Of a stretch of DNA of 64,000 nt, positions 20,345 to 29,226 are shown piece after piece. Numbering within the stretch: the first letter of the stretch is position 1; every line of letters starts with the position of its first letter. A program made the translations under genes and the position numbers. The stretch spans positions 132,623-196,622 of the forward strand of contig NZ_BFBP01000003.1 of assembly GCF_003112695.1 (NCBI RefSeq). Direction: 5' to 3'. This stretch comes from Azospira sp. I13 (GTDB lineage Bacteria > Pseudomonadota > Gammaproteobacteria > Burkholderiales > Rhodocyclaceae). The notes beneath the pieces were generated by a model. That model searched no databases, was not told where the DNA came from, and saw nothing but the letters and a program-made list of their open reading frames with translations.

Positions 20345-20881
20345 TCAGGCGCTCTTGCGACGGGAGGCAGCTGCGGATTTCTGGGCCTGGGCGGCGTTTT
20401 CTTCCAGCAGGGTCTTTTCGATCTGGCTAGCGGTCTGGGCAGCGGTTTCGGCCAGGTTCACCAGGGCATTGTCCAGGTTCGCCACACTGCTGCGAAACAG
20501 GCCCACGGCCGGCAGAATTTCCACCGGCAGGCTCTTGCCGGCCTTGTCGATACTGTGGGCGACGAAGGCATTGAGGCCGTGGCTGTGGCTCTCGAAGAAG
20601 CGAATAGCCTCTTCCTGCAAGGCCAGGAGGGCCTCCAGGCTCTCGTGGGTGAGGGCCAGGGAGTGGCGGTGCAGGGTATCCACCGCTTTGCCGGAATCCA
20701 GAGGCGGCTGGCCGGCAGCTGCGGGCTGGGCCTGGGCCAGGGAGGCCAGCAGCTCCTGGCGGGCGGCGCTGCAGATATCCAGGGAGCGGATGCCGGAATC
20801 GAGAAGCCGGCCGGCGATGCTGGCCACGGCATTGAGGGAGCCCTGCTGCAGGGCGGCGGCGGTGGGTTGCAGGTCGTACAT
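20345..20881 (-). CDS. Phasin family protein
   Basis: Protein of the granule-coating phasin family, which covers polyhydroxyalkanoate inclusions. The 178 residues are largely amphipathic helix, opening YDLQPTAAALQQGSLNAVA, with a long central coiled-coil-like part and an Ala/Lys/Arg-rich tail (ASRRKSA) as in betaproteobacterial phasins. An AGGAG lies 8 nt before the ATG. No PHA synthase is in the window. The assignment rests on composition and family-like layout, so a different granule-associated helical protein is possible. Confidence 0.75.
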   Translation of the reverse strand: MYDLQPTAAALQQGSLNAVASIAGRLLDSGIRSLDICSAARQELLASLAQAQPAAAGQPPLDSGKAVDTLHRHSLALTHESLEALLALQEEAIRFFESHSHGLNAFVAHSIDKAGKSLPVEILPAVGLFRSSVANLDNALVNLAETAAQTASQIEKTLLEENAAQAQKSAAASRRKSA

Positions 20882-20931
20882 GGGGAACTCTCCTGAAAGG
20901 GCGACGGTAGGAGATTTCTAACAGCCGCCGG

Positions 20932-21516
20932 TTACAGGAGGGTGACGCCCGGCACTGCCAGCTCCCGATGGCGGAAGCAGTCGGTGGTGTGGTCATTGAC
21001 CATGCCGGTGGCCTGCATGAAGGCGTAGCAGATGGTGGAGCCGACGAACTTGAAGCCCCGCTTGGCCAGGGCCTTGCTCATGGCATCGGATTCGGCGGTA
21101 CGGGTAGGTGCTTCGGCGATGCTGGCCCAGCGGTTCTGTCGTGGTGCGCCGCCGACGAACTGCCACAGGTAGGCCGCTATATCGCCCTCGTCCTCGCACA
21201 GCTGCAACCAGGCCCGGGCGTTCTGGATGAAGGCGGCCACCTTGAGCCGGTTGCGCACGATGCCCGGATCTGCCAGCAGGCTGGCCACCTTGGCCTCGTC
21301 ATAGGCCACCATGCGCAGGGGGGCGAAGTGGTCGAAGGCGAGGCGGTAGGTTTCCCGCTTCTTCAGGATGGTGATCCAGGAGAGACCGGCCTGGGCGCCC
21401 TCGAGTAGAAGGAATTCGAACAGCCGGGCCGAATCCCGCAGGGGGACGCCCCATTCGGTGTCGTGGTAATGCTGATACAGCGGGTCGTCACTGACCCAGG
21501 CGCAACGGCAGGGCAT
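20932..21516 (-). CDS. tag: DNA-3-methyladenine glycosylase I
   Basis: Base-excision repair enzyme removing 3-methyladenine from DNA. The 194-residue product is close to the 187 of E. coli Tag and starts CRCAWVSDDPLYQHYHDTEWG. Zinc ligands are expected from the N-terminal Cys and His and from the C-terminal VNDHTTDCFRH. GLSWITILKKRE and AYLWQFVGG are family motifs. AAGGAG lies 7 nt before the ATG at 21516, which fixes this start against a longer open frame. It is a single gene, divergent from the DUF3567 gene. Confidence 0.95.
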   Translation of the reverse strand: MPCRCAWVSDDPLYQHYHDTEWGVPLRDSARLFEFLLLEGAQAGLSWITILKKRETYRLAFDHFAPLRMVAYDEAKVASLLADPGIVRNRLKVAAFIQNARAWLQLCEDEGDIAAYLWQFVGGAPRQNRWASIAEAPTRTAESDAMSKALAKRGFKFVGSTICYAFMQATGMVNDHTTDCFRHRELAVPGVTLL

Positions 21517-21713
21517 GGTCGGTCTCCTTGGCGAAGCCGGCAGTGTAGCGGCTCCAGAACACCCTCGGGAAAACCGGGATAGGAAATTGGGGGCACTTTT
21601 TTCCCCCTGCGGGTTCATACTCTTGAAAACGGAGGGTAGCGCTCCCATGTGGGAGATGAAGACGCGGAAAGGAAAACTGGCCGCCCTGCGTTTCAACACG
21701 AGAGGACCCGATC

Positions 21714-21947
21714 ATGGACATGTTCTACAGCAGCGACGAATATTCGGTTCTGGCCTACCCGGCCCAGTACGGTTTCGAGTTGGTGGACAAGACCGGGAAT
21801 CGCTCCCTGTTCATTCAGGGCGCCCAGGCAGAGCATTTTCACCGGGCCATCCGGGAAGTGGTGGGTGAGGGGACGGACACTGAAACCGTGGACGATTTTC
21901 TCTCTGATTATTGCGCGGGGTCCGCCCAGCCCATCGTGTACCAGTAG
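21714..21947 (+). CDS. DUF3567-like small protein
   Basis: 77 residues, beginning MDMFYSSDEYSVLAYP and ending with an acidic stretch and QPIVYQ. It resembles the DUF3567 family of short betaproteobacterial proteins of unknown function. AGAGGA lies 8 nt before the ATG. There is no signal peptide, membrane helix or recognisable metal site. A strong terminator follows about 80 bp later. Placement in the family is from memory of its N-terminus, hence moderate certainty. Confidence 0.72.
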   Translation: MDMFYSSDEYSVLAYPAQYGFELVDKTGNRSLFIQGAQAEHFHRAIREVVGEGTDTETVDDFLSDYCAGSAQPIVYQ

Positions 21948-21980
21948 GGCCAAAGGTGGCGCCAGCCTTGGCCTGGATTA

Positions 21981-22020
21981 GCTGGACTTGGCTGGAATTG
22001 GCTCGGCTTGGCTGGCGTGC
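21981..22020. repeat. Short 10-bp period repeat
   Basis: Four imperfect copies of GCTGGACTTG in a row between the DUF3567 gene and its terminator. The spacing of 10 bp is exact. No function is evident. Confidence 0.5.
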
Positions 22021-22028
22021 CATGAATG

Positions 22029-22064
22029 AAAAACGGCGGACCCGCAGGTCCGCCGTTTTTGTTT
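22029..22064. terminator. Bidirectional rho-independent terminator
   Basis: 9-bp GC stem CGGCGGACC/GGTCCGCCG with a CGCA loop, A5 before and T5 after it, between the convergent DUF3567 and acyl-CoA synthetase genes. It can serve both. Confidence 0.88.
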
Positions 22065-22080
22065 TCACGAGCCGAGAAGC

Positions 22081-23778
22081 TTAGCCCTTCAGGTCGGGGA
22101 AGTCTTCTTCGAAGAACTCCCACTCGCCCTTCTCGTTGGCATTGCGGCGCTTGGCTTCGTTGGCCCGCAGTTCAACCCGGCGGATCTTGCCGGAGATGGT
22201 CTTCGGCAGGTCGGAGAACTCCAGGCGGCGGATGCGCTTGTAGGGGGCCAGATTGGCGCGCAGGAAGGTGAAGATGTCCTTCGCGAGTTCCTTGGAGGGC
22301 TTCTCGCCGTTGCGCAGGATCACATAGGCCTTGGGCACGGCCAGGCGCACGGGATCGGGGGAGGGCACCACTGCAGCTTCGGCCACAGCCGGGTGCTCGA
22401 TCAGCACGGATTCCAGCTCGAAGGGAGAGATGCGGTAGTCGGAGGCCTTGAACACGTCGTCCGCCCGGCCCACGTAGGTGATGTAGCCGTCTTCATCCTT
22501 GGTGGCCACGTCGCCGGTGTGATAAACGCCATCGCGCATCACTTCGGCAGTCTTTTCGGCGTCGCCGGAGTAACCCACCATCAGGCCCAGGGGGCGTGGG
22601 TTGAGCTTGAGGGAGATTTCACCTTCGGCCGCTTCGTGGCCTTCGCTATCCACCAGTACCACCTGGTAGCCCGGCAGGGGGCGGCCCATGGAGCCGGGCT
22701 TGAGGGGCTGGCCCGGGGTGTTGCCGATTTCGGCGGTGGTTTCGGTCTGGCCGAAGCCGTCACGGATGGTGATGTTCCAGGCGTTCTGCAGCTGCTCGAT
22801 GATTTCCGGATTAAGGGGCTCACCGGCACCGATCAGTTCGCGAATCTTCAGGCGGCCCTTATAGGCTGCCAGGTCTTCCTGGATCATCATGCGCCACACG
22901 GTGGGGGGTGCGCACATGGTGGTGACCTGGTACTTCTCCAGCACACCCAGCATGGACTTGGCGGAGAAGCGGCTGTAGTTGTAGAGGAAGATGCAGGCGC
23001 CGGCATTCCAGGGGGCGAAGAAGCAGCTCCAGGCGTGCTTGGCCCAGCCGGGGGAGGAAATGTTGAGGTGAATGTCGCCGGGCTGCAGGCCGATCCAGTA
23101 CATGGTGGACAGGTGGCCCACCGGGTAGCTCTGGTGGGTGTGCAGCACCAGCTTGGGCTTGGAGGTGGTGCCGGAGGTGAAGTACAGCAGCAGCGGGTCG
23201 GAAACCTTGGTGGCGGCGTCCGGGGTGTATTCGGTGGAAGTGGTGTGGCTGTCCTTGAAGGCTTTCCAACCGGCCGGCTCGGCGCCGACGCAGATGCGGG
23301 TGTAGTCGCCCGCCAGGTCGGCGAACTTGTCGGTGTGGGCAGCGCCGATGATGACGTGCTTGACCTGGCCCCGATCCAGGCGGTCGCGCAGGTCTTCCGG
23401 GGTGAGCAGGGTGGTGGCGGGAATCAGCACGGCGCCCAGCTTGATACAGCCGAGCATGGTTTCCCACAGGGGCACTTCGTTGCCCAGCATCATCAGGATG
23501 CGGTCGCCCCGCTTGACCCCCTGGGCCTTGAGCCAGTTGGCCACCTGATTGGAACGGGCGGACATCTGGGCGAAGGAAATTTTGTGCTCGGTGCCGTCTT
23601 CCTCGACGATCCACAGGGCCGGCTTGTCGTTGCCCTTGGCCATCACGTCGAAGTGGTCGAGAGCCCAGTTGAACTCGGTCAGCTGGGGCCACTGGAAGCC
23701 GTTGTAGGCGGTGGTGTAATCGGTGCGGTGAGCCAGCAGGAAGTCGCGGGCTTTCAGGAAAGCTTCAGTTGCAGACAA
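22081..23778 (-). CDS. Acyl-CoA synthetase, AMP-forming
   Basis: ANL-superfamily ligase that activates a carboxylic acid to its CoA thioester. About 565 residues. The ATP-binding loop is YFTSGTTSKPKLVLHTH, followed by DGFGQTETTAE, the hinge region TGDVATKDEDGYITYVGRADD and the catalytic lysine in KTISGKIRR near the C-terminus. It resembles medium-chain or benzoate/phenylacetate-type CoA ligases; the substrate cannot be read from sequence. GGAG lies 6 nt before a TTG at 23778; a GTG at 23781 and a TTG at 23835 are alternatives. A LiuR-like palindrome about 180 bp upstream suggests control with branched-chain or fatty-acid catabolism. Confidence 0.85.
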   Translation of the reverse strand: MSATEAFLKARDFLLAHRTDYTTAYNGFQWPQLTEFNWALDHFDVMAKGNDKPALWIVEEDGTEHKISFAQMSARSNQVANWLKAQGVKRGDRILMMLGNEVPLWETMLGCIKLGAVLIPATTLLTPEDLRDRLDRGQVKHVIIGAAHTDKFADLAGDYTRICVGAEPAGWKAFKDSHTTSTEYTPDAATKVSDPLLLYFTSGTTSKPKLVLHTHQSYPVGHLSTMYWIGLQPGDIHLNISSPGWAKHAWSCFFAPWNAGACIFLYNYSRFSAKSMLGVLEKYQVTTMCAPPTVWRMMIQEDLAAYKGRLKIRELIGAGEPLNPEIIEQLQNAWNITIRDGFGQTETTAEIGNTPGQPLKPGSMGRPLPGYQVVLVDSEGHEAAEGEISLKLNPRPLGLMVGYSGDAEKTAEVMRDGVYHTGDVATKDEDGYITYVGRADDVFKASDYRISPFELESVLIEHPAVAEAAVVPSPDPVRLAVPKAYVILRNGEKPSKELAKDIFTFLRANLAPYKRIRRLEFSDLPKTISGKIRRVELRANEAKRRNANEKGEWEFFEEDFPDLKG

Positions 23779-23953
23779 CACGTTCTCCTCTGTTTTGTCG
23801 TTAAGTACGAAAACACTTGGTGAGACGCGCGACAAGACAGGAAGAACGGACGCACCTGTGTGGTCAGGTCGTCCTGAGCGCGTGAATCGGCCGTGGTCGG
23901 CCCGACTCCCCCCTGCCTGGATCGCGTAACGCTTTTTATATTGTTTATTTACG

Positions 23954-23968
23954 TTGACGTTAACGTAA
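23954..23968. promoter_or_regulatory. LiuR-like palindromic operator
   Basis: TTGACGTTAACGTAA, built on the perfect palindrome ACGTTAACGT (23957-23966). It resembles the TTTACGTAAACGTAAA-type sites of LiuR, the MerR-family regulator of branched-chain amino acid and fatty-acid catabolism in proteobacteria. It lies upstream of an acyl-CoA synthetase gene, as expected. No MerR gene is in the window. Confidence 0.5.
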
Positions 23969-24036
23969 TGAAATCCGCAGTGTCAAGGCGCGGCGCCGCA
24001 AAAGCGGCAATTCCGGGCGGCGCGCCATCTTGGGCT

Positions 24037-24042
24037 ATAATC
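24037..24042 (+). promoter_or_regulatory. -10 element for the DUF3460 gene
   Basis: Perfect TATAAT 56 nt before the start codon; a weak -35 (TTCCGG, 24012-24017) is at 19 bp spacing. The predicted leader is about 50 nt. Confidence 0.5.
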
Positions 24043-24098
24043 CTCGTCGATTTTCTTCCTTCACCTGCAACCGTCTAACCAAACTGGGAGTTTGCGGC

Positions 24099-24290
24099 AT
24101 GGCCCTGTACGAATCCGACCACACCAAGTTCATGCGTGAAATGCTGGCCAAGAATCCGGAATGGGTCGAAGACCAGCGCCAGGGCCGGGCCATCTGGTGG
24201 GACAAGGAACTGCCGAAGGAAGAGCAGGAAGGCTTCAAGGCCGCCAAGGTCGCCCAGAAGGCTTACCCCTACGACGTGAACAGCAAGTAA
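24099..24290 (+). CDS. DUF3460 family small protein
   Basis: 63 residues from the ATG at 24099: MALYESDHTKFMREMLAKNP, then WVEDQRQGRAIWWDKE and a lysine-rich end. This is the DUF3460 family, widespread in betaproteobacteria, with no known role. It is highly charged, without signal peptide or cysteines. GGGAG lies 9 nt before the ATG, which decides this start over an in-frame ATG 23 codons earlier. It is monocistronic, with a clear promoter and a terminator. Confidence 0.88.
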   Translation: MALYESDHTKFMREMLAKNPEWVEDQRQGRAIWWDKELPKEEQEGFKAAKVAQKAYPYDVNSK

Positions 24291-24350
24291 ATCCACTCCC
24301 GCCCGGGCTTCCGAAAGTGGAGGTGCCGTAGCAACGGGATCGATGAATAG

Positions 24351-24388
24351 AAAAGGGCCAGGCGATATGCCTGGCCCTTTTACTTTGT
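24351..24388 (+). terminator. Rho-independent terminator after the DUF3460 gene
   Basis: Stem AAAGGGCCAGGC/GCCTGGCCCTTT with a GATAT loop followed by TTACTTTG. It may also act on the minus strand for the acetyltransferase gene. Confidence 0.88.
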
Positions 24389-24461
24389 TGGCGAGGGCGG
24401 GGGATTCCGGGGCCGCCCCGACATGCGGTTCGGCCCGGACCCCGCCCCCTTTTGAACGGCG

Positions 24462-27152
24462 TCAGTCGTGCAGGGGCTTGATGACCCGCTTCACGGCCGG
24501 ATCTTCCGGATGGGGGTGGATGGTGAAGCCCAGACTGGTCATCAGCTTGAACATCTTGGAGTTGAGGGCCAGCACGTCCCCCACCACGGCGCGGTAACCC
24601 TTGGCCCGGGCACAGTCGATGAGGGCCGACATGAGCTTGCGGCCGACGCCCCGCTTCTGCCAGCCATCGGCCACCGCCAGGGCGAATTCCACCGTCTCGC
24701 CGTCCGGGTTGGAAACGTAGCGGGAAACACCCACCTGGACCTCCTGGCCCCCCTCCTCGGTGACGGCGACGAAGGCCATTTCCCGGTCGTAGTCGATCTG
24801 GGTGAAGCGCACCAGCATGGACTGGGTCAGCTCCCGCAGGGTGTCCATGAAACGGAAATACTTGGATTCGTCGGACAGGGCGGCCACGAAGGCTTTCTCC
24901 AGTTCCGCATCTTCCGGGCGGATGGGGCGCACCACCACCACCTGGCCGTCGGGCAGCACCCAGTCTTCCACCAGATGGACGGGGTAGGGGTGGATGGCCA
25001 TGTGGGAATAGCGGTCGCCGGAAGCCGGGGCAAAGTCGATGACGATGCGGGCATCGGCGGCGACGGCGCCGTTTTCATCGACGATCAGCGGATTCAGGTC
25101 CAGCTCCTGCAGCCAGGGCAACTCACAGACCATCTGGGAGATGCGCAGCAGCACGTCTTCCAGGGCATCCATGTTCACCGGCGGCATGTTGCGGTATTCG
25201 CCCAGAATCTTGGCCGCCCGGGTGTTGCGGATCAGGTCTTCCACCAGATAGCTGTTCATGGGCGGCAGAGCCACGGCGGTGTCGCCGAAGATTTCGCACT
25301 CGGCACCGCCGACGCCGAAGGTGATGACCGGCCCGAAGACCCGGTCGCGGATGACGCCGACCTTCAGTTCCCGGCCGTTGGGGCGGGCCACGAAAGGCTC
25401 GATGGAGACACCATTGATGCGGGCGTTGGGGACATTGCGGCCCACGGTGTCGAGAATGTCGTGGTAAGCGTTGCGCACCGCAGCGGCAGAGACGATGTTG
25501 AGGCGCACGCCGCCCACTTCGGACTTGCGCACCAGATCGGGGGAGTCCACCTTCATGGCCACGGGGAAGCCGATCTGCTCGGCCAACAGCAGGGCTTCGG
25601 TGGGGGTGCGGGCCACCATGGTCTGGGCCACCGGAATCTTGAAGGAGCGCAGCACCGACTTGGATTCCATTTCAGACAAGACCTTGCGCCGTTCCGAGAG
25701 CACTGCCTCGATCAGCATCTTGGCGCCTTCGGTGGCCGTCTTGGCCTGGCGGGAAATGGGTTCCGGCGTCTGCAGCAGCAGCTTCTGGTTACGGTAATAG
25801 GTGGAAATGTGGGAGAACAGGTCCACTGCCGTTTCCGGCATGCGGAAGGAGGGAATGCCGGCCTCGGTCATCATGCGGCGGGCCGCCAGGGTCTGCTGTT
25901 CGCCCATCCAGCAGGCGACGATGGGCTTGGTGCCGGATTCGGTGGCGGCGATCACCGCCTTGGCCACTTCTTCTGGCTGGGTCATGGCCTGGGGCGTCAG
26001 CATCACCAGAATGCCGTCCACCTCCGGGTCCTGGGTGCCGGCCAGAATGGCTTCCCGGTAGCGTTCCGGGGTGGCATCGCCGACGATGTCCACCGGGTTG
26101 GCGTGGGACCAGGTGGGCGGCAGCACCGCGTTGAGGGAGGCGATGGTGGACTGGGAAAGGTTGGCCAGGGGAATGCCCAGCTCGGCTGCCCGGTCTGCCG
26201 CCATAGCAGCGGGGCCACCGCCGTTGGTGATGATCAGCAGCTTGTTGCCGTCGGGACGGAACTTGGAAGCCAGGCCCTTGGCCGCGTAGAACAGCTGGCC
26301 GATGTTACGCACCCGTACCACGCCGGCCCGCTTCAGGGCCGCATCAAACACCGCGTCGGAACCCAGGGCCATGCCCGAATGCACCTGGGCAGCGGCAGAA
26401 CCGGATTCGTAGCGGCCGGCCTTGAGCAGCAGGATGGGCTTGATGCGGGCGGCGGAGCGCAGGGCGCTCATGAAGCGGCGGGAATTACGGATGCCTTCCA
26501 CATACATGAGGATGTAGTGGGTGCGGTTGTCGTAAACCAGGTAGTCGAGAATCTCGCCGAAGTCGATGTCGGCGGAGCCGCCGGTGGAAATGACCGAGGA
26601 GAAGCCCACGTCATTGACCTTGGCCCAGTCGAGAATGGCCGTGCACAGGGCACCGGACTGGGAGACCAGGGCCAGGTTGCCCGGATTGGCGGAAATGTTG
26701 GCGAAGGTGGCGTTGAGTCCCTGCACCGGCCGGATCAGGCCCAGACAGTTGGGGCCGAGGATGCGCACGCCGTAGCTGCGGGCGATCTCGATCATCTTGC
26801 GTTCCAGGGCGGCGCCGGAATGGCCAGCCTCGGCAAAGCCGGCGGTGATGACCACCACATTCTTGACGCCACTGCGGCCGCACTGCTCAATGATGGCCGG
26901 CACGCTGCGGGCCTGGGTGGCGATCACTGCCAGATCAACGCGGGCGCCGATTTCCTCGATGGATTTGTAGGACTGAACACCCTGCACGGTGTCGTGCTTC
27001 GGGTTGATGGGATAGAGGCGGCCCTTGTAGCCGGCGGCGGCGATGTTGCGGTAGATGATGTTGCCGACCGAGTGCTCCCGGTCCGAGGCGCCAATGACGG
27101 CGACGGACTTGGGTTCGAACAGACTGGTCAGATAATGTTCTTCTTCGTGCAT
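24462..27152 (-). CDS. Pat-like protein acetyltransferase: ADP-forming acyl-CoA synthetase fused to GNAT
   Basis: 896-residue fusion. The N-terminal part is a CoA-binding/ligase pair like the NDP-forming acyl-CoA synthetases (SVAVIGASDREHSVGN near 13, ILGPNCLGLI, SQSGALCTAILDW), then an ATP-grasp region (about 480-700), and finally a GNAT domain (about 735-890; VADGWQKRGVGRKLM is the acetyl-CoA loop). This is the layout of Pat/PatZ, which acetylates lysines of metabolic enzymes such as acyl-CoA synthetases; the neighbouring acyl-CoA synthetase is a natural candidate target. The start at 27152 has AGGGG upstream. In Pat proteins the ligase part is usually catalytically dead and regulatory; I cannot judge that here. 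Confidence 0.9.
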   Translation of the reverse strand: MHEEEHYLTSLFEPKSVAVIGASDREHSVGNIIYRNIAAAGYKGRLYPINPKHDTVQGVQSYKSIEEIGARVDLAVIATQARSVPAIIEQCGRSGVKNVVVITAGFAEAGHSGAALERKMIEIARSYGVRILGPNCLGLIRPVQGLNATFANISANPGNLALVSQSGALCTAILDWAKVNDVGFSSVISTGGSADIDFGEILDYLVYDNRTHYILMYVEGIRNSRRFMSALRSAARIKPILLLKAGRYESGSAAAQVHSGMALGSDAVFDAALKRAGVVRVRNIGQLFYAAKGLASKFRPDGNKLLIITNGGGPAAMAADRAAELGIPLANLSQSTIASLNAVLPPTWSHANPVDIVGDATPERYREAILAGTQDPEVDGILVMLTPQAMTQPEEVAKAVIAATESGTKPIVACWMGEQQTLAARRMMTEAGIPSFRMPETAVDLFSHISTYYRNQKLLLQTPEPISRQAKTATEGAKMLIEAVLSERRKVLSEMESKSVLRSFKIPVAQTMVARTPTEALLLAEQIGFPVAMKVDSPDLVRKSEVGGVRLNIVSAAAVRNAYHDILDTVGRNVPNARINGVSIEPFVARPNGRELKVGVIRDRVFGPVITFGVGGAECEIFGDTAVALPPMNSYLVEDLIRNTRAAKILGEYRNMPPVNMDALEDVLLRISQMVCELPWLQELDLNPLIVDENGAVAADARIVIDFAPASGDRYSHMAIHPYPVHLVEDWVLPDGQVVVVRPIRPEDAELEKAFVAALSDESKYFRFMDTLRELTQSMLVRFTQIDYDREMAFVAVTEEGGQEVQVGVSRYVSNPDGETVEFALAVADGWQKRGVGRKLMSALIDCARAKGYRAVVGDVLALNSKMFKLMTSLGFTIHPHPEDPAVKRVIKPLHD

Positions 27153-27475
27153 GACTTGCCCCTGAGCAATAACTTCCGGCGTTGCCGGGTTCGGTTTGGC
27201 GGGTTTTTGTGAATTTGTGCGATGCAAAAATCTAGCATAAAAGCCCTACAACGTCTTGTGGGGAATTCCACAGTTCGCCGGCAGCTTTTGATCCAGGTCA
27301 GCAAACTGCGCAATAAACCATGGAGTCGCCACGGTCAGGGGGATTGGCTCTGTATTCGGAGAAACGGGAAAAGGGCGGGAAGGCCCGCCGGTATTGGCCG
27401 GGCGCCTTCCTCATGGCCTACCCCTTGGGCATGTTGCTGTGCAGCAATTGCGGCTTTGCCGGAGCTTTGCGCCCG
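27153..27475. other. Intergenic region, acetyltransferase / AmrS
   Basis: About 320 bp between two leftward genes. It contains the terminator of the upstream AmmeMemoRadiSam operon and the promoter region of the acetyltransferase gene. No gene was seen. Confidence 0.5.
27368..27390 (-). terminator. Terminator of the AmmeMemoRadiSam operon
   Basis: On the minus strand GGCGGG-CCTT-CCCGCC is followed by CTTTTCCC, 86 bp after the amrS stop. Confidence 0.6.
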
Positions 27476-28606
27476 TCAGGCCGGTGAGGGTGGCCCCAGG
27501 TGCACCGGCTGGCGCCGCGGGCCGAAATCCCCGGCCTGGGGGCCGAAGCGGCCGGCCAGGGGGTGGCCGCATTCCGGGCAGCCGCCGCCGGGTGTCAGGC
27601 GATAGCTTTCCAGGCGGTACCAGTCCCGCACGATGAGGGGGGTGTGGCAGTGCGGGCAGGCGGTGGTGCCGCCTTCCGGGTCGTGCACGTTGCCGGTGTA
27701 AACGAAATGCAAGCCCGCTTCCTGGGCGATCTGCCGGGCCCGGCTGAGGGTGGCGGCGGGCGTCGGCGGCGCGGCCTGGAATTTCCAGTCCGGGTGGAAG
27801 GCGCTGAAATGCAGGGGGACCTCGGGCCCCAGTTCCCGGGCGATCCAGCCCGCCAGGGCGCGGATTTCCGGGTCGGAATCGTTCTCGCCGGGAATGAGCA
27901 GGGTGGTGATCTCCAGCCAGCAGTCGGTCCGGTGGTGGATGTCGGCCAGAGTGTCGAGCACCGGCTGCAGGTGGCCGCCGCACAGGCGGAAGTAGAAATC
28001 GTCGGTGAAGGCCTTGAGGTCTACGTTGGCGGCATCCATCAGGGCGAAGAATTCCCGCCGCGGTGCGGCATGGATGTAGCCGGCGGTGACGGCAACGCTG
28101 CGGATGCCTGCTTCGCGGCACGCCTGGGCCGTATCCATGGCGTATTCGGCGAAGATCACCGGGTCGTTGTAGGTAAAGGCCACGGCCGGGGCCCCCAGGC
28201 GGCGGGCGGCCTGGGCGATGGCTTCGGGGCTGGCGGCATCCATCAGCCGGTCCATGTCCCGGGATTTTGAAATGTCCCAGTTCTGGCAGAACTTGCAGGC
28301 CAGATTGCAGCCGGCGGTACCGAAGGAAAGGATGGCGGTGCCTGGGTAGAAGTGGTTGAGAGGCTTCTTTTCCACCGGGTCCAGGCAGAAGCCGGAGGAG
28401 CGGCCGTAGGTGGTCAGCACCATGGCGCCCCCGGCGGCCTGGCGTACGAAGCAGGCGCCCCGCTGGCCGTCGTGGAGGCGGCAGTCCCGGGGGCAGAGAT
28501 CGCATTGCAGGCGGCCATCCTCCAGGGTGTGCCACCAGCGGCCCGGATGGGCGCTTTCCGGCACCTGGGCGGAGCTGCCGGTGGGGAGGTCTGCGGCACG
28601 GCTCAT
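27476..28606 (-). CDS. amrS: AmmeMemoRadiSam system radical SAM enzyme
   Basis: Radical S-adenosylmethionine enzyme of 376 residues. The 4Fe-4S site is the canonical CxxxCxxC in GTAGCNLACKFCQNW. An extra N-terminal set of cysteines (CDLCPRDCRLHDGQRGAC) and C-terminal CPHC and CPECGH motifs suggest more metal sites. The family is always found with Memo and AMMECR1 proteins, as here, but its reaction is unknown. Its start overlaps the stop of the AMMECR1 gene (ATGA) and has AAGGAG 7 nt upstream. Last gene of the three-gene operon. Confidence 0.93.
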   Translation of the reverse strand: MSRAADLPTGSSAQVPESAHPGRWWHTLEDGRLQCDLCPRDCRLHDGQRGACFVRQAAGGAMVLTTYGRSSGFCLDPVEKKPLNHFYPGTAILSFGTAGCNLACKFCQNWDISKSRDMDRLMDAASPEAIAQAARRLGAPAVAFTYNDPVIFAEYAMDTAQACREAGIRSVAVTAGYIHAAPRREFFALMDAANVDLKAFTDDFYFRLCGGHLQPVLDTLADIHHRTDCWLEITTLLIPGENDSDPEIRALAGWIARELGPEVPLHFSAFHPDWKFQAAPPTPAATLSRARQIAQEAGLHFVYTGNVHDPEGGTTACPHCHTPLIVRDWYRLESYRLTPGGGCPECGHPLAGRFGPQAGDFGPRRQPVHLGPPSPA

Positions 28607-29226
28607 GGCAATTCTCCTTCCTTCCACTTGTGGACAGCGTAGACCGCCAATTCCAGGTCTGCTGCCCAGAAATCCGGTGCCAGGCCGGCCTTGCGCTTCA
28701 GTTCGCCAAGAAACGTCCGAGGTTCCGGCAGACTGTCCCAGACCTGGGGCAAGAAGGTGGCGCAGTGCCGGCCGTGGCGCAGGATCACGCCGTCACGGCC
28801 GGGCACCAGCTGGGCCAGAGCCTCGGCCTCGTTCGCCACCGGCAAGGGGCGGGGGGCTTCCAACACGGAAACCTCGATGCGGATGCGGGGCCATTCTTCC
28901 TGGCTCACGGGGGCAAAGCGGGGATCACGAAAGGCGGCGGCCAGGGCGTTTTCCCGCAGGTCTTCGGCCAGGGGGCGCCAGGCCTCCAGGCTGCCGATGC
29001 AGCCCCGCAGGCGTCCGTCCCGGGTCAGGGTGACGAAGCAGGCTCCCGGCCGCGTCAGTGCCGCCTCCAGCGGTGTTGGCATTGCGGTGTCGGCAGACTC
29101 CAGCCGGGCGGCGATGGCCTGGCGGGCCAGGGCCAGCAGTTGACCGCCATCGATCTGGCTGGCCGTGTGGCGGCCATTCTCATGGCTGCCTAGGCCGTTG
29201 GTTCTACTGTCAGTGTCGGAGCTCAT
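28603..29226 (-). CDS. amrA: AmmeMemoRadiSam system protein A (AMMECR1 domain)
   Basis: 207 residues, an AMMECR1-domain protein with the near-invariant LRGCIGSL motif (here GRLRGCIGSLEA), which contains a conserved cysteine. The human homologue AMMECR1 has no settled activity. Both ends overlap neighbours by ATGA, so translation of the three proteins is coupled and a complex or shared pathway is likely. A GGAG precedes the start. The N-terminal 30 residues before the domain are not conserved-looking. Confidence 0.92.
   Translation of the reverse strand: MSSDTDSRTNGLGSHENGRHTASQIDGGQLLALARQAIAARLESADTAMPTPLEAALTRPGACFVTLTRDGRLRGCIGSLEAWRPLAEDLRENALAAAFRDPRFAPVSQEEWPRIRIEVSVLEAPRPLPVANEAEALAQLVPGRDGVILRHGRHCATFLPQVWDSLPEPRTFLGELKRKAGLAPDFWAADLELAVYAVHKWKEGELP

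Larger units (their letters stand above)
23779..24098. other. Divergent regulatory region, acyl-CoA synthetase / DUF3460
   Basis: About 320 bp between divergent genes, with an A+T-rich core (23925-23975) in otherwise high-GC DNA. It holds a palindromic operator-like site and a clear -10 for the DUF3460 gene. No gene was seen. Confidence 0.6.

Noticed and set aside
24468-27212. Plus-strand open frame of about 914 codons
   Set aside because: Antisense to the Pat-like gene; His/Gly/Gln-rich translation typical of a shadow frame.
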